Assembly: GCF_017921895.1 (NCBI RefSeq)
Contig: NZ_JAFIDN010000008.1
Span: 1-64,000 of the forward strand
Source of the DNA: Natronogracilivirga saccharolytica
GTDB taxonomy: Bacteria > Bacteroidota > Rhodothermia > Balneolales > Natronogracilivirgulaceae
Length of the DNA stretch: 64,000 nucleotides
Reading direction: 5' to 3'
Below the pieces are notes generated by a model. It saw nothing but the letters and a program-made list of their open reading frames with translations. It was not told where the DNA came from and made no database searches. This document shows positions 37,395-48,878 of this stretch, in pieces. Position 1 is the stretch's first letter, and each line of letters starts with the position of its first letter. A program made the translations under genes and the position numbers.

Positions 37395-37835
37395 ATGGGA
37401 TCACTGAATAAAGCAATGATAATCGGCCGCCTCGGAGCAGATCCGGAAGTCCGTTATACACAAAACAATACCGCAGTAGCCAACATGAGCGTGGCTACCA
37501 GTGACCGTTACAAAGACGGCAATGGTGAATGGCAGGAGAGAACCGAATGGCACCGGGTGGTAGCCTGGGGCAGACTTGCTGAAGTGTGTCAGCAATATTT
37601 GAAAAAAGGGTCACAGGTCTATTTTGAGGGGCCAATACAGACCCGTTCATGGGAAGACAAGGAAGGCCAGAAACAGTATACAACGGAGATCAAGGCACTT
37701 GGTATGCAGATGCTGGATAGCCGGGGAGCAGACCAGAATGAGAATATGGGCGACTCCTCACAGTCCGGAAGTCAGGCAAAAACCGAGACTGCACACAGTG
37801 AAGTCTCTGATGTAGATGATGATCTTCCGTTCTGA
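37395..37835 (+). CDS. ssb: Single-stranded DNA-binding protein
   Basis: 146 residues. OB-fold (1-108) with [60 protein letters not shown] and [10 protein letters not shown], then a flexible tail ending in the acidic partner-binding tip DVDDDLPF. It protects ssDNA in replication and repair. It is followed by a terminator, then a gldE-like gene; an ssb-gldE pair is also seen in gliding Bacteroidota. Confidence 0.97.
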   Translation: MGSLNKAMIIGRLGADPEVRYTQNNTAVANMSVATSDRYKDGNGEWQERTEWHRVVAWGRLAEVCQQYLKKGSQVYFEGPIQTRSWEDKEGQKQYTTEIKALGMQMLDSRGADQNENMGDSSQSGSQAKTETAHSEVSDVDDDLPF

Positions 37836-37862
37836 GTATAAACACATTTTTAAAAGCAATCG

Positions 37863-37902
37863 ACTGACGGGCTCATGCCTGTGATCCCGTCAGTGTTTTT
37901 TA
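37863..37902 (+). terminator. Intrinsic terminator after ssb
   Basis: ACTGACGGG (37863-37871) pairs with CCCGTCAGT (37886-37894), then G and a run of T. It ends the ssb transcript before the separate promoter of the next gene. Confidence 0.9.
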
Positions 37903-37951
37903 TGTTGAGACTGAGTGCAATCGGGATGCAATGCTGCCACCCCGCAGATGT

Positions 37952-37982
37952 TTTGTAAACCTGGCTTAATGTCGTAAATTTG
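37952..37982 (+). promoter_or_regulatory. Bacteroidota-type promoter of the gldE-like gene
   Basis: TTTG (37952-37955), a 19-base spacer, then TAAATTTG (37975-37982): a perfect match to the Bacteroidota sigma-A consensus TTTG-N19-TAnnTTTG. It lies between the ssb terminator and the TTG start at 38035, leaving a leader of about 46 nt. Confidence 0.65.
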
Positions 37983-38034
37983 GATTGCCGGCAAGCAGCC
38001 GGCGAACCATTTAACAAACGCCTCTGTAACCCAG

Positions 38035-39438
38035 TTGGATTTTCTATTACCGTACTACATTCTGCTGTCCGATAGCCGCTTATTTGCTGCTGCGGAGGGA
38101 AGTACGTTTGATACACTGCTCACAAATCCGGTGGACTTTGTCGTCCTTATAACTGTCATCATACTTGGTCTCATTTTTTCGGCATTTTTCTCGGGGTCGG
38201 AAGTTGCTTTTTTTTCACTCGATAAAAAGGTGGACCGTGAAACCATTGAGGAGGCAAAAAAAGATGCTGCGCTTGGAAGGGTATTATACATGCTCGACAA
38301 ACCAAGGCAGTTGCTGGCTACGATCCTGATAGGCAATACTTTTGCCAACATCATTACAGCAGTTGGTGCGGCAGTGCTGACCGGAAGGCTGGTCGCATTC
38401 ATCGGCTTGCCTCAGGTAGTAGTATTTGCAGTTGAAATCATGGTGTTAACATTTGCCATTGTTATCTTGGCGGAAATAACACCCAAGTTGCTTGCGCTGA
38501 ACAAACCGATGATGGTATCCAGAAAACTGAGTGCGCTTCTGTATGTGTTTTTTGTGCTTTTTGCACCACTCTCCCGGTTTATTTCATTTGCGACGCGATT
38601 TCTGGAAAAGAATGTTCCGCGGCCGACTGACAATATTTCATCCGATGATCTCAAGACCATTGCTGAGGTAGGTGAGCTGCACGGATCTATTCACGGCGAT
38701 GAAAGAGAGATCATTGAAAATGTCATCGAATTCGGGAATACGTACGTGCGTGAAATAATGACTTCCCGGGTCAATATTTCAGCCATTTCAACGGAAAATA
38801 CACTTCAGGAAGTCCTGGACCTGATCAGGGAAAAAAGTATTTCCCGATTGCCGCTCTATGAGCAGCATCTCGATAACATTATCGGGATCATCCATTCCAA
38901 AGATCTACTGCCGTATATAAATACGGATTTGGGTCAGACAACCATCAACTGGCGGACACTGGCCCGCAAAGCGCTGTTCATTCCAACGACGAAAAAGCTG
39001 GATGATTTGCTCCGTGATTTCCAGAAAGAAAAGACTCACATAGCTATTGTTGTTGATGAATACGGCGGAACGGAAGGGGTCATTACACTCGATGATGTTC
39101 TTGAGGAAATAATTGGCGAGATAACGGATGAATACACCGAGCCTGTTGAACTGTTCACAAGAAAAAAATCAGGCAACTATATTTTTGATGCAAAAATTGA
39201 TCTGGATGACATGGCAGACATTCTGTCCATGGATCTGACTACAGACGAAGATGAATACGAAACGCTTGGCGGCTTGATTTATCACCTGCTTGAACGCATT
39301 CCGGAGGAGGGGGAATCCATAGAATTTAAAGGAATGGAACTTACTGTCAACGAAATGGACAACAATCGCTTGTCCAAGGTAGAGGTGAAAGTGCTTGATG
39401 AAGGTAACAGTAAGGATGACGGCGAAGAAACAGTATAA
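38035..39438 (+). CDS. CNNM/CorC-type membrane protein, GldE-like
   Basis: 467 residues from TTG 38035. A DUF21/CNNM membrane region (about 33-215) with [27 protein letters not shown] and later helices is followed by two CBS domains (about 225-350; [68 protein letters not shown]) and a CorC_HlyC domain (about 370-460). Family members move or sense Mg2+/Co2+. GldE, needed with GldD for gliding in Flavobacterium, is of this type and also lies next to ssb, so GldE is plausible by synteny; gldD is not present here. Confidence 0.85.
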   Translation: MDFLLPYYILLSDSRLFAAAEGSTFDTLLTNPVDFVVLITVIILGLIFSAFFSGSEVAFFSLDKKVDRETIEEAKKDAALGRVLYMLDKPRQLLATILIGNTFANIITAVGAAVLTGRLVAFIGLPQVVVFAVEIMVLTFAIVILAEITPKLLALNKPMMVSRKLSALLYVFFVLFAPLSRFISFATRFLEKNVPRPTDNISSDDLKTIAEVGELHGSIHGDEREIIENVIEFGNTYVREIMTSRVNISAISTENTLQEVLDLIREKSISRLPLYEQHLDNIIGIIHSKDLLPYINTDLGQTTINWRTLARKALFIPTTKKLDDLLRDFQKEKTHIAIVVDEYGGTEGVITLDDVLEEIIGEITDEYTEPVELFTRKKSGNYIFDAKIDLDDMADILSMDLTTDEDEYETLGGLIYHLLERIPEEGESIEFKGMELTVNEMDNNRLSKVEVKVLDEGNSKDDGEETV

Positions 39439-39485
39439 TTATCGGCAGTGCGTGCTGCCGGAACATCAGAAACGCAAGTATAATT

Positions 39486-40778
39486 ATGATTGAAAGATAC
39501 GCTCGTGAGAAAATGGCGTCGGTTTGGACCGAAGAACAACAGTTTCAGGCATGGCTTGATGTAGAGCTGGCTGCATGCAAGGCCTGGAGCAGATTGGGTG
39601 TTATACCTGAAGAGGATGTGCAAAAGCTTTTTAAACATGCCGGATTTGATATTGAACGTATTCATGAAATTGAAAAAGAGACCCGGCATGATGTGGTGGC
39701 TTTTACCAGAGCGGTTTCCGAAACTCTGGGCGATGAAAAAAAGTGGGTCCATTACGGGCTGACATCAACCGATGTTGTTGATACCGCTTTGGGGCTGCGA
39801 CTGAGAAAAGCGAATGAAATTATCCGGAACGGACTGGATTATATAATTGATGTGCTTGCCGATAAAGCAAGAGAGCACAAGAATACCGTCATGATGGGCC
39901 GTACCCATGGCATACATGCTGAGCCAACAACGTTCGGTTTGAAATGTGCGCTTTGGTTTGAAGAAATGAAACGCAACCGAACCCGTTTCGATCAGGCTTC
40001 GGAAGCAGTCGAATTCGGAAAACTGTCCGGGGCTGTTGGTACATTCGCAAATATACCACCTGAAGTTGAATCGTATACCTGCGAATTGCTCGGACTGTCA
40101 CCGGCACCGGTTTCCACTCAGACTCTTCAGAGAGACCGGCATGCACATTACATGTCTGTACTGGCTTTAATCGGTTCCAGCCTGGAGAAAATTGCTGTTG
40201 AGATAAGACATCTTCAGCGGACCGAAGTCAGGGAAGCAGAAGAACAGTTTAAAAAAGGGCAAAAAGGCTCGTCTGCCATGCCCCACAAAAGAAATCCGGT
40301 CAGCTCCGAAAATATCACCGGCTGCGCCCGGGTGCTCAGGGGATACATGACCACCGCCTTTGAAAACATTGCTCTGTGGCATGAACGTGATATTTCCCAT
40401 TCATCTGCTGAAAGAATCATCATTCCCGATGCATTGATTTTGCTTGACTATATGCTGCACCGGTTTGCCGGGGTGGTCAGTAATCTTGTTGTGTACCCTG
40501 AAAACATGAGGGCCAATATTGATAAAACGCATGGTGTGGTATTCTCGCAGCAACTGCTGCTCAAACTGGTAGAGAAAGGCATGTCCCGGGAGCAGGCATA
40601 CGATATTGTACAGCCTCTGGCCATGGATGCCTGGGAAAACCGGAAACCATTCCGCGAGCTGGTCGAAAAAAGTGATGAAATCACAAGTGTGCTTGGCAAA
40701 AATGAGTTAGAAAAGGTTTTTGATTTAAACTACCATATCCGGAATGTGGATATCATTTTTGACAGAGCCGGCTTATAA
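39486..40778 (+). CDS. purB: Adenylosuccinate lyase
   Basis: 430 residues. Fumarase/aspartase-superfamily enzyme that removes fumarate from adenylosuccinate and from SAICAR in purine synthesis. Motifs: [46 protein letters not shown], and the signature loop [17 protein letters not shown] with the catalytic Ser. It follows the gldE-like gene by 47 bp. Confidence 0.97.
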   Translation: MIERYAREKMASVWTEEQQFQAWLDVELAACKAWSRLGVIPEEDVQKLFKHAGFDIERIHEIEKETRHDVVAFTRAVSETLGDEKKWVHYGLTSTDVVDTALGLRLRKANEIIRNGLDYIIDVLADKAREHKNTVMMGRTHGIHAEPTTFGLKCALWFEEMKRNRTRFDQASEAVEFGKLSGAVGTFANIPPEVESYTCELLGLSPAPVSTQTLQRDRHAHYMSVLALIGSSLEKIAVEIRHLQRTEVREAEEQFKKGQKGSSAMPHKRNPVSSENITGCARVLRGYMTTAFENIALWHERDISHSSAERIIIPDALILLDYMLHRFAGVVSNLVVYPENMRANIDKTHGVVFSQQLLLKLVEKGMSREQAYDIVQPLAMDAWENRKPFRELVEKSDEITSVLGKNELEKVFDLNYHIRNVDIIFDRAGL

Positions 40779-40846
40779 CAGGGCGCGGGCTGTCCTTGAC
40801 GTGCATTTCCGTAACAACTGCATCAGGACCGGGCCAGAGTACTTGA

Positions 40847-42421
40847 TTACAAGCGGCTGAAAAGTTTCAAGGCAAGCTTCTGCAGCTTCGGTCTGTCAAG
40901 CTTGCCCATCGCATTTCTCGGAAGAGACGATACAACAAAATACTGCGACGGTTTTTGATGGGGTTTAAGCTTACTCGAGGCCTTATGGATGATATCATTC
41001 GGAAGACCTTCAGAACCTTTCGCAGGTGATACAAGGGCTACCACCCGCTGTCCCCATTCCGGGTCAGCAACTCCTGTTATTGCGACATCATCAAAAAATC
41101 CGCTCGACATCATTTTACTTTCCACTTCTGCCGGACTTACATTTTCGCCGCCGGAGATAATCAGGTCACTTCTCCGGTTATCGATAAAAAGCGTTCCGTC
41201 AGACTCCATTCGTCCATAGTCACCGGTCCGGAACCATGGGTCGTTCCTGCTCAAGGGTGCATCCGGCAACAAAATGTCATCACTCATGTACCCGGGGAAA
41301 ACCTGTGGTCCCCTGACCAGAATTTCGCCTGAAGCGCTTTTCGACCCGTCTGACGAACTTTCCTCATTTTCAAACCGGATCTGGTGATCGTTGAACAGTT
41401 TTCCTACAGAACCGGGGATCCGCGCATCGGACTTGTTTTGCGCCGCAATTTGTCCGCATGTTTCTGTCATCCCGTAACTGAAACAGACAGGCAGGCCCAA
41501 ATTTTCGGCTTTTTTCAACACTTTTGTATCTGCCGGTCCACCTCCAACCAAAACGTTATTAAGATTATCCCACAGATTTTCATGAGATGATTGCTCTGCT
41601 TTTTCCGTGAGACGCTTCAGCATTGTGGGGACCAGTGAAATGGAAGTGATTTGTGGATGCAGTGAGACATCGCGGATGATTTTTTCCGGATCAAAACTGC
41701 TCCACATGAATATACCTGTACCTGATAGTAATGCACGGAATACAATGGCAATGCCGCCTGCATGAAGAAGTGGAAGACAGTTCCCCCAGAGCGATCCGGC
41801 GGGTGGTGATGCTTCAAAAGCGTTTCTGGCTGCCGCAATCATATTGGAGCGCAGCAACGGCACCTTTTTTGGCCTCGAACTGCTGCCCGAAGTCAGCAGC
41901 CCGCAAAAAATGCCCTCTTTTTGATCCCTGATGGCAGTTTGTTTTAGCAGGGCTGTTTCAGACGGAGCTGCCGGTTCTGATGAAGCATCTGATTTTTCTG
42001 AAGACGTTTTTGATAAGGCTTCAGCTGATGCTTCATTTAATGCTGCTGTTAATGCTTTCGCTGAATCTTCAGCTGTTTCTGCTGTTGGTTTTTCTTTTAC
42101 TGTTTTCGGTGCTATGTCGAAGGCAGCATCAGAGGAGATGACCCCTCCGGGATGAAAACGGTCAAGTGGTTCGGAGTTCATCTCACTAAACGGCACAAAA
42201 GGTATTCCCTCAATCCAGCAGTAAATCATCCAAAGACAAGCATTCCATCTGTCCGTTATGTCAATTCCCAGAGAACGGTTTTGTTTTGAAAGCGCGGGCA
42301 GGGCCTCCCTTGCATTCCGGAGGACTTCAGGCAGATCGCGGTAATACATCACACGTCGTCCGTCCGTCAGCAAGACAGTATTGCTGCGCTTGATCATATT
42401 TGCGGTAACCGGATGGCTCAT
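40847..42421 (-). CDS. menE: o-Succinylbenzoate-CoA ligase with a low-complexity insertion
   Basis: 524 residues. ANL-family adenylating enzyme that activates o-succinylbenzoate with CoA in menaquinone synthesis. Motifs: phosphate loop LLTSGSSSRPKKV (175-187), FSYGMTETCGQ, WFRTGDYGRM, and the C-terminal KLDRPKL. Residues about 105-165 are an Ala/Ser/Glu-rich tract (TAETAEDSAKALTAALNEAS and on) that looks like an inserted linker; without it the protein would be of normal MenE length. It overlaps menC by 4 bp, giving a menA-menC-menE order on the minus strand. Confidence 0.92.
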   Translation of the reverse strand: MSHPVTANMIKRSNTVLLTDGRRVMYYRDLPEVLRNAREALPALSKQNRSLGIDITDRWNACLWMIYCWIEGIPFVPFSEMNSEPLDRFHPGGVISSDAAFDIAPKTVKEKPTAETAEDSAKALTAALNEASAEALSKTSSEKSDASSEPAAPSETALLKQTAIRDQKEGIFCGLLTSGSSSRPKKVPLLRSNMIAAARNAFEASPPAGSLWGNCLPLLHAGGIAIVFRALLSGTGIFMWSSFDPEKIIRDVSLHPQITSISLVPTMLKRLTEKAEQSSHENLWDNLNNVLVGGGPADTKVLKKAENLGLPVCFSYGMTETCGQIAAQNKSDARIPGSVGKLFNDHQIRFENEESSSDGSKSASGEILVRGPQVFPGYMSDDILLPDAPLSRNDPWFRTGDYGRMESDGTLFIDNRRSDLIISGGENVSPAEVESKMMSSGFFDDVAITGVADPEWGQRVVALVSPAKGSEGLPNDIIHKASSKLKPHQKPSQYFVVSSLPRNAMGKLDRPKLQKLALKLFSRL

Positions 42422-43533
42422 AAGATCCGCTCAATTTTTATTGTTTCGGAGTTCTGCTCTTCCAACGTAACAATTCCGGAAAACCCGGCTCCCGGCAGAT
42501 CCGGAATGGATATTTCGGGACGATCCGGCATCAAATTTGACCCGAGGTCGCTGGCCAGCATGTGTCCGGTTGCCAGACCGTGCGTGTTATTTCTGAAGTG
42601 ATTCAGGTACAGGGACAGATTGGCGAGAAGCTGCCTTCCGATGGCTGTTTCCAGAGAAGAGGAAATAACGGTTGTGGTGCTGTTTTGCCATATCATTTTC
42701 AACTCGTCGAAAGGGCCGGCAATCATGGGTTTAATTACAAATGCATCAAAAGCTCCTGATTTTGCAATCTTCCTGATCGCTTCTGCACTGCGGACAGACT
42801 CATCGGCAGCAATGGCTATTCCGTATGTCTTCAGATCATGAATATCCTGCAGTTTTTTCCACTTAATGGGCTCTTCAATGTACTCAAGATTATCTAAAGC
42901 TCCTCCGGCCAGATGCTTTCCGAGTTTCTGAAGGAGCTTATGAGTATCGGTTCGGGACAGCATGGCATTAGCATCAAACCGGAATGTTACACCGGGGAAT
43001 TTATCGCAGATGTTAAGAATGTAACTCTCTGCTTCCGCTGCATCTCCCGGAATTTTGAGCTTTATGGTTTCATAGCCGTTGCTGCTGAATTCATAAATTT
43101 GAGAGAGAACATCAGGCAAGTCAGATAATCCGCAAACAGCATTGCATTTGATACCGCTGTCCGTTTTTTCCCCGGTCCAGTGCTGAAACAGGGACATTTT
43201 CCGGTCACAAGCCGCCTGCTGCTCGTGAAGCAGGGACAAGCCGAACGCAACTGAAGGCAATTTTTTAAGTCCCGTGCTGGTATTTTTTTCTCGAAGGTAA
43301 CGGGAAAGAGTCCTGTTGTTGAAGTGATCCTGAATGGCGGGATGGTTGTTTTTCAAAAAGGCCCAGGCGTCCTGAAGATTGTCAGAAGAAAAACCGGGGA
43401 GCGGGGCAATTTCAGTCCAGATCCGGTTGCCGTCACCCATTATAAATCCTTCACGATAGTTAATAACACCCGCTGCGTTTTGAAAAGGCTTGCGGAAGGG
43501 GATCCGGTAACTGAATAAGCACAATTTGCTCAT
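42418..43533 (-). CDS. menC: o-Succinylbenzoate synthase
   Basis: 371 residues of the enolase superfamily. It dehydrates SHCHC to o-succinylbenzoate. Visible catalytic pattern: KLKIPGD (base Lys), FRFDANAML (metal Asp), YIEEPIKW (metal Glu), AADESVRS (metal Asp/Glu), and FVIKPM (second Lys). The N-terminus begins LCLFSYRIPFRKPF, typical of MenC. It overlaps menE by 4 bp; a 152-bp gap separates it from menA. Confidence 0.93.
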   Translation of the reverse strand: MSKLCLFSYRIPFRKPFQNAAGVINYREGFIMGDGNRIWTEIAPLPGFSSDNLQDAWAFLKNNHPAIQDHFNNRTLSRYLREKNTSTGLKKLPSVAFGLSLLHEQQAACDRKMSLFQHWTGEKTDSGIKCNAVCGLSDLPDVLSQIYEFSSNGYETIKLKIPGDAAEAESYILNICDKFPGVTFRFDANAMLSRTDTHKLLQKLGKHLAGGALDNLEYIEEPIKWKKLQDIHDLKTYGIAIAADESVRSAEAIRKIAKSGAFDAFVIKPMIAGPFDELKMIWQNSTTTVISSSLETAIGRQLLANLSLYLNHFRNNTHGLATGHMLASDLGSNLMPDRPEISIPDLPGAGFSGIVTLEEQNSETIKIERIL

Positions 43534-43685
43534 GAGTATAGTTGGCTCAGATTCACAATCGAATAATTACAGGCAGGTTAAACATATCAGGAATTTTTCT
43601 GGCTGAGCAGGCATATCATGCGGGGCAACAGCTATTGTTGTGAATTTAACCGGTACAAAACAGATCAGCATGCAAGCATGTTCCT

Positions 43686-44564
43686 TCATCCAAGTGCAAT
43701 ACCTGCACTGAACAGAATTCCGAAAGCAGTCATGAACTGCGCTGTTTGAACCAGTATGTCATTAAAAGCTTCCTTGCGATTTTCGACATGGAACCAGCGT
43801 ATGATATAAATTGCCCAGGGCAACAGGATCATAGGTAAAAAAATAAGGAAACCGTACTCTTCGCGGAAAAAAAAATGAGGCGGTATGGTAAATGGAAGCA
43901 GGGCAAGAATGGTGAATTGCCATCGGGCAAATCGTTCTCCAAAAATGACGACAAGTGTGTTTTTACCCGCCCGACGATCGCTGTGCACATCCCGGTAGTT
44001 ATTGGCAACAAGTATCATGGTAGACAGCGACCCGACAGCAACTGAAGCCCAGAGTGCCTGTTCTGACCATTGCAGTGTATTCACATAATACGTTCCTGTT
44101 ACAGCGGCAAAACCGAAAAAAAGAAAGACGAAGAGATCTCCGAGACCATTGTATGCAAGTGGAAAGGGACCACCGGTGTACATGATGCCCGCAGCAATAG
44201 CAAGAATTCCTGTTACAAGTATGGGCAGACCGGCATGAAGAACGAGATAAAGTCCGAGCAGAAAAGCTGCGAAAAAGGTACTTAATGCTGTAGTCAGCAT
44301 GGTGCCGGGTGATATGGCCCCGCTGGAAGATGCCCTGGTAAAGCCTACACGATCATCAGCATCAGCGCCGCTGCGGTAATCGAAATAGTCATTTGCAAAG
44401 TTCGTTGCAATCTGGATCAAAACAGCGCATGACAAAGCGACAACAGTGGCAGGCCAGTAGAGCTGCTCGTGCTGCCAGGCAAGTGTGCCGCCAACCATAA
44501 CGGGAATAAGAGAAGCGGGCAGGGTCCGGAGCCGGGCAGCTTCAACCCAAACAAGAACATTCAT
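43686..44564 (-). CDS. menA: 1,4-dihydroxy-2-naphthoate polyprenyltransferase
   Basis: 292 residues, polytopic membrane protein of the UbiA family. The first Asp-rich motif is NDYFDYRSGADADD; the second appears as NNYRDVHSDRRAGK. About nine hydrophobic helices. It attaches the isoprenoid tail to DHNA with CO2 loss. It heads the menA-menC-menE group on the minus strand. Confidence 0.95.
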   Translation of the reverse strand: MNVLVWVEAARLRTLPASLIPVMVGGTLAWQHEQLYWPATVVALSCAVLIQIATNFANDYFDYRSGADADDRVGFTRASSSGAISPGTMLTTALSTFFAAFLLGLYLVLHAGLPILVTGILAIAAGIMYTGGPFPLAYNGLGDLFVFLFFGFAAVTGTYYVNTLQWSEQALWASVAVGSLSTMILVANNYRDVHSDRRAGKNTLVVIFGERFARWQFTILALLPFTIPPHFFFREEYGFLIFLPMILLPWAIYIIRWFHVENRKEAFNDILVQTAQFMTAFGILFSAGIALG

Positions 44565-44735
44565 GAAATACTGAAATTTAGAAAATTTTAATTTTGCTTA
44601 ATGTAAGGAAAACATGAGACGTTCGTGATTCAATCCCGCCTGAAAGCGCTTTTTTAAACACTGTAAGTCAAAAATGCCAAATAGAATGAAATAGTAAAGC
44701 CCCGAATGATAATTGATTAAAAAAATATGGATATT

Positions 44736-44767
44736 TTTGTTGAATGATTTATATTGTGCTATCGTTA
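44736..44767 (+). promoter_or_regulatory. Possible glnN promoter
   Basis: TTTTTGTTG (44734-44742) and TATCGTTA (44760-44767) lie in suitable positions for a Bacteroidota-type -33/-7 pair (17-20 base spacing), 38 bp before the glnN start. The -7 box matches only in part. Confidence 0.35.
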
Positions 44768-44804
44768 TGAACGAAGCGAAACCAAAATTTAAAGTGATTG
44801 ATTC

Positions 44805-47000
44805 ATGAGTAAAACGTATAAGCGATTTGATGCACTGGAAGCAGTGACAAAGGCAGATGATAAGCTGACCGAAAGAAACGGGACAGGCAAGATCGATATG
44901 AATATCGCCAAGATATTTGGCGAGAACTGCCTTTCCATAGACACTCTCAAGGAGCGTCTTCCGAAATCCGTATGGAAAGTGCTCAAAAAAACCATCCGGG
45001 ACAACGAGCCCCTGGAGTTTGATGTAGCAGATGCCGTAGCTGTTGTTATGAAGGAGTGGGCTACGGAAAAAGGAGCTACTCACTACACGCACTGGTTTCA
45101 ACCGCTTACGGGTGCAACTGCTGAAAAACATGACAGTTTTATCACACCCAACCAGGGCGGTGGTGCCATTACCCAGTTTTCAGGAAATGATCTGATGCGG
45201 GGTGAGCCTGATGCTTCAAGCTTTCCGAGCGGCGGACTCCGTCCTACATTCGAGGCACGTGGATATACCGCATGGGACCCCACATCTCCTGCGTTCATTA
45301 TCGATAATGGCAATGGTTCCACTCTGTGTATTCCGACGGTTTTTGCTTCCTGGAAAGGAGAATCCCTGGACTTCAAAACACCGCTTCTGCGCTCTGTCGA
45401 AGCTCTGAACAAGCAGGCCATAAGGGCACTGAAGCTGTTTGGCGAAGAAGAGTTGACTTGGGTCAATGCCACCGGCGGTTATGAACAGGAGTATTTTCTG
45501 ATTGATCAGGAGTACTTTTACCGGCGACCCGATCTGCTTACTTCAGGCAGAACTCTCTTCGGTGCAAAACCGCCAAGAGGACAGGAGCTGGATGATCATT
45601 ATTTCGGCTCCATTCCCGAGCGTATTCTTTCGTTTATGTTCGAAGCAGAGAAAGAGTTGTATAAAGTTGGCGTCCCGGTAAAAACACGTCACAATGAAGT
45701 GGCTCCGGGTCAGTTTGAGATTGCACCCGTTTTTGAGAAGGCCAATATCGCGGCAGACCATCAGCAGCTGACGATGATAACCCTGAAGAAGGTAGCCAGA
45801 AAGTATGGCCTTGTATGTTTGCTCCATGAAAAACCGTTTGCAGGTCTGAATGGCAGCGGCAAGCATGCCAACTGGTCAATGGTTACCAGCAAAGGGCAGA
45901 ACCTGCTTGAACCCGGTGATAATCCGCATGACAACAGGCAGTTTCTGTTTTTCTTCACTGCAACCCTGAAAGCGGTACATGATTATCAGGGGTTGCTTCG
46001 TGCATCTATCGCAAGTGCCGGAAACGATCATCGTCTCGGAGCAAATGAGGCGCCTCCGGCCATCATCTCTGCCTATGTCGGCGAGCAGCTGGAAGACGTT
46101 GTTCAGCAGCTTAAAAAAGGAGAGGTAACCGGGTCAAAAGACGGCGGACTTCTGGGACTGGGAATACCAGTGCTGCCAACCATACCCAAACATGCCGGGG
46201 ACCGTAACAGAACGTCTCCCTTTGCCTTTACCGGGAATAAGTTTGAGTTCAGAGCTGTCGGATCAGAGCAAACCGTCTCATTCCCGACAACCATACTCAA
46301 CACAATCGTAGCCGGAGCCATTGATGAGCTTTCCACAGCGGTAGAGAATAAGCTGAGTGGCGGTGCTGATCTTGAAAGTGCCCTGCGTGAGGTCTTCAAG
46401 GATACCTATACTGAAATTGAAAATATCCTTTTCCACGGTGACGGGTATTCGGATGACTGGCAGAAAGAAGCGGAAAAACGTGGTTTGCTGAATTTGAAAT
46501 CCACTTTAGACGCTCTTCCGCAACTGACAGACGAAAAGAACGTCAAACTGTTCGAAAACTATAATGTTCTTTCGCATCGTGAGCTGGAATCCCGCCTTGA
46601 GATATATCTTGAGCAGTATTTCATCAAGCTCAATATCGAGGCCGAGACCACGGAAGATATAGTCAGAACAATGATTGTTCCTGCTACTATCCGGTATCTC
46701 AATGAAGTCATTGCAGTTAATGACCGGGGCAAGACAACGGGACTCGATATTGCGTCAACCAAAACTCTTGCCGAAGAGGTCAACGGAGAACTTGCAAATC
46801 TGCTTAAGGCCGTCGACAAGCTTCGTGAAGTGAATGAAGATCTTGGCGGCGATACAATTCCCGAAAAAGCGACCCATCTCTCCAAAGTAGTTCTGCCCGA
46901 GATGAACAAGGTAAGGGAGATTGCCGACAAGCTTGAAAAGCTGGTTCCGGATGATTACTGGCCGTTGCCCTCTTATCGTGAGATGCTTTTTGTAAAATAA
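44805..47000 (+). CDS. glnN: Type III glutamine synthetase
   Basis: 731 residues, the long GSIII type found in Bacteroidota and cyanobacteria. It makes glutamine from glutamate, ammonia and ATP. Motifs: [68 protein letters not shown] and [19 protein letters not shown]. The C-terminal helical region (about 600-731) is typical for the class. A single-gene unit ended by a strong terminator. Confidence 0.96.
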   Translation: MSKTYKRFDALEAVTKADDKLTERNGTGKIDMNIAKIFGENCLSIDTLKERLPKSVWKVLKKTIRDNEPLEFDVADAVAVVMKEWATEKGATHYTHWFQPLTGATAEKHDSFITPNQGGGAITQFSGNDLMRGEPDASSFPSGGLRPTFEARGYTAWDPTSPAFIIDNGNGSTLCIPTVFASWKGESLDFKTPLLRSVEALNKQAIRALKLFGEEELTWVNATGGYEQEYFLIDQEYFYRRPDLLTSGRTLFGAKPPRGQELDDHYFGSIPERILSFMFEAEKELYKVGVPVKTRHNEVAPGQFEIAPVFEKANIAADHQQLTMITLKKVARKYGLVCLLHEKPFAGLNGSGKHANWSMVTSKGQNLLEPGDNPHDNRQFLFFFTATLKAVHDYQGLLRASIASAGNDHRLGANEAPPAIISAYVGEQLEDVVQQLKKGEVTGSKDGGLLGLGIPVLPTIPKHAGDRNRTSPFAFTGNKFEFRAVGSEQTVSFPTTILNTIVAGAIDELSTAVENKLSGGADLESALREVFKDTYTEIENILFHGDGYSDDWQKEAEKRGLLNLKSTLDALPQLTDEKNVKLFENYNVLSHRELESRLEIYLEQYFIKLNIEAETTEDIVRTMIVPATIRYLNEVIAVNDRGKTTGLDIASTKTLAEEVNGELANLLKAVDKLREVNEDLGGDTIPEKATHLSKVVLPEMNKVREIADKLEKLVPDDYWPLPSYREMLFVK

Positions 47001-47029
47001 GTCTTCTTGACGCAACAGGAGGAAAGAGC

Positions 47030-47066
47030 AAGCCCGGTTCTGTGAGAGCAGGCCGGGCTTTTATTT
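47030..47066 (+). terminator. Intrinsic terminator after glnN
   Basis: AAGCCCGG (47030-47037) pairs with CCGGGCTT (47053-47060), followed by TTATTTT. Lies 30 bp after the glnN stop. Confidence 0.9.
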
Positions 47067-47120
47067 TGGTGCGCCCGGCAGGGCGCATCCGCAAGCGTTC
47101 AGGCGGGTACTTCCGGCCGC

Positions 47121-48644
47121 CTATCCGAGCTTCTCTTCTATTTTTTCATCGATGAGTGCCGGGTTTTCAGTCATTTCATCTTTCGGCTCTTTAACCAGAT
47201 ACCAGGCTGCCGCGGAGAACGCTACGGTCAGGGAACAGATTACCAGCAGAACCGCTTTATTATCCACTGCTTCCACGATATCACCCACCGCAAAACTTGA
47301 AACAAGCTGCGGGAGCACAACCGACAGGTTGAATAGCCCCATGTAAAGTCCCATCTGATTCTGAGCAATTTTTTGCGACATAATGGCAAACGGAAGACTG
47401 ATGATAGAAGCCCAGCCAATGCCCACTACCAGCATCATGATATAGAGAACATAGGGAGTATCAGCCAGTACAAATATAAGGGCATAACCGACGGCCATGC
47501 AGACCAGAGCGGTTGCGTGAGTTCTGACGCGGCCGAACTTATTGGCAAGGGGTTCAAGTGCGAGCACAGGAATGATCGCAGCAACAACATTAAGCGAAAA
47601 GAAACTCCAGTTTACCACACTTCCCACATCGTCACTGCTCAGTTCCGGCATCCGGAAATCAACGAATGCAAAAAAGTAGATGAACATGCTCTGCGCACCG
47701 ATCCAGGAAAATGAGTGCGCTGCCAGAACTTTCTGAAATCCAATTTTTCCTGCTTCTTCACGGGTCTTTCCCTCTTCAGATTTGAATAATGCTTCCCCGA
47801 TCAGATATATGGTCACGGCCAGTGCAATCAGTTCAAAATAATATCCCGGAAACTCAAAACCGCTGAGCCGTTTTACAATGGCATATATTCCGTAACCCAA
47901 AAAGCCCCACAGGGGACGAATACTGATCAGAATGCGGTAAAGGGAAGCATCGTTAATCTTCTCACCATCATCTTTCTTTTGTTGAGCTAATTCTCTGGCA
48001 ATATCTTCCTCGCTTTCTCCATAGCGACCGAGGTACTTGGGCTCCTTTATGAAAAACGGCGGTATCACGGAAAAGAAAAACACCAGGAAGACCCCGAAAT
48101 AGAGCAGGAAAATATTACCTAATACCGCTCCGATAAAATAGGAAAGTACTCCGAAGGTACCCGAAACGGTCTGCATCCAGGCATATCCTTTTGTCCGTTC
48201 CCGCCCCTCAGGTGTAACATCTGCGATTATAGATCGCGTGGGATTAAAGGATACGTTGATGGATAAATCCAGCACCATTGAAACAACAATGGCAATACCG
48301 AGTATGGCCTCAATGCCCAGTCCGGCCTGAATCACACCAATGTTCGGCAGTGCCAGCAGCATCAACGAAGCCAGCACACCTCCGATGACTATAAAGGCAC
48401 GCCTTCGCCCGTTCCAGACCCAGACGTTATCACTTATGATACCGATTATGACTTGTCCGATGATACCCGCAATAGGTCCGGTAGCCCATACAAGTCCGAT
48501 ATCCGTAATCTGCAATCCGTATTCATAGGTCAGCAGCCAGCTGAGTGCGGCAATCTGCACTGAAAGTGCAAACCCCATGGCTGTTGCCGGTAACGCGAGG
48601 ATCGCATAAAATGAGTTCGAAAGGCGCTTTTGAATCTCTAACAT
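47121..48644 (-). CDS. MFS transporter of the GPH/SLC45-like sugar carrier type
   Basis: 507 residues with about twelve membrane helices. The N-terminus (FALSVQIAALSWLLTYEYGLQITDIGLVWATGPIAG) and the loop motif ISDNVWVWNGRRRAFI match glycoside/sucrose-type (GPH, SUT, SLC45) carriers; FNPTRSIIADVTPEG is the second conserved loop. A charged cytoplasmic loop (SEEDIARELAQQKKDDGEK) splits the halves. It probably imports a di- or oligosaccharide with H+ or Na+; no sugar hydrolase is adjacent, so the substrate is open. Confidence 0.85.
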   Translation of the reverse strand: MLEIQKRLSNSFYAILALPATAMGFALSVQIAALSWLLTYEYGLQITDIGLVWATGPIAGIIGQVIIGIISDNVWVWNGRRRAFIVIGGVLASLMLLALPNIGVIQAGLGIEAILGIAIVVSMVLDLSINVSFNPTRSIIADVTPEGRERTKGYAWMQTVSGTFGVLSYFIGAVLGNIFLLYFGVFLVFFFSVIPPFFIKEPKYLGRYGESEEDIARELAQQKKDDGEKINDASLYRILISIRPLWGFLGYGIYAIVKRLSGFEFPGYYFELIALAVTIYLIGEALFKSEEGKTREEAGKIGFQKVLAAHSFSWIGAQSMFIYFFAFVDFRMPELSSDDVGSVVNWSFFSLNVVAAIIPVLALEPLANKFGRVRTHATALVCMAVGYALIFVLADTPYVLYIMMLVVGIGWASIISLPFAIMSQKIAQNQMGLYMGLFNLSVVLPQLVSSFAVGDIVEAVDNKAVLLVICSLTVAFSAAAWYLVKEPKDEMTENPALIDEKIEEKLG

Positions 48645-48878
48645 GGTGAATCAAAATTGTACAGATCACGGCTAAGCGATCAAATGTGATGAAAAAAGAC
48701 AATTAGTTGGTAAAACAAGATCGAAAAAAAATTTCTCCTAAAATACAATCTCAAAGCGATTGCACAAAGTAATCAGAACCCTGATTTTGTGCTCATTTAT
48801 ACGCCACCATTAGGCATGCACGCATTTTTTTGTATCTTAAACAGGTATTTTCGGGTTTTTAATATTATTGCAAACAAA

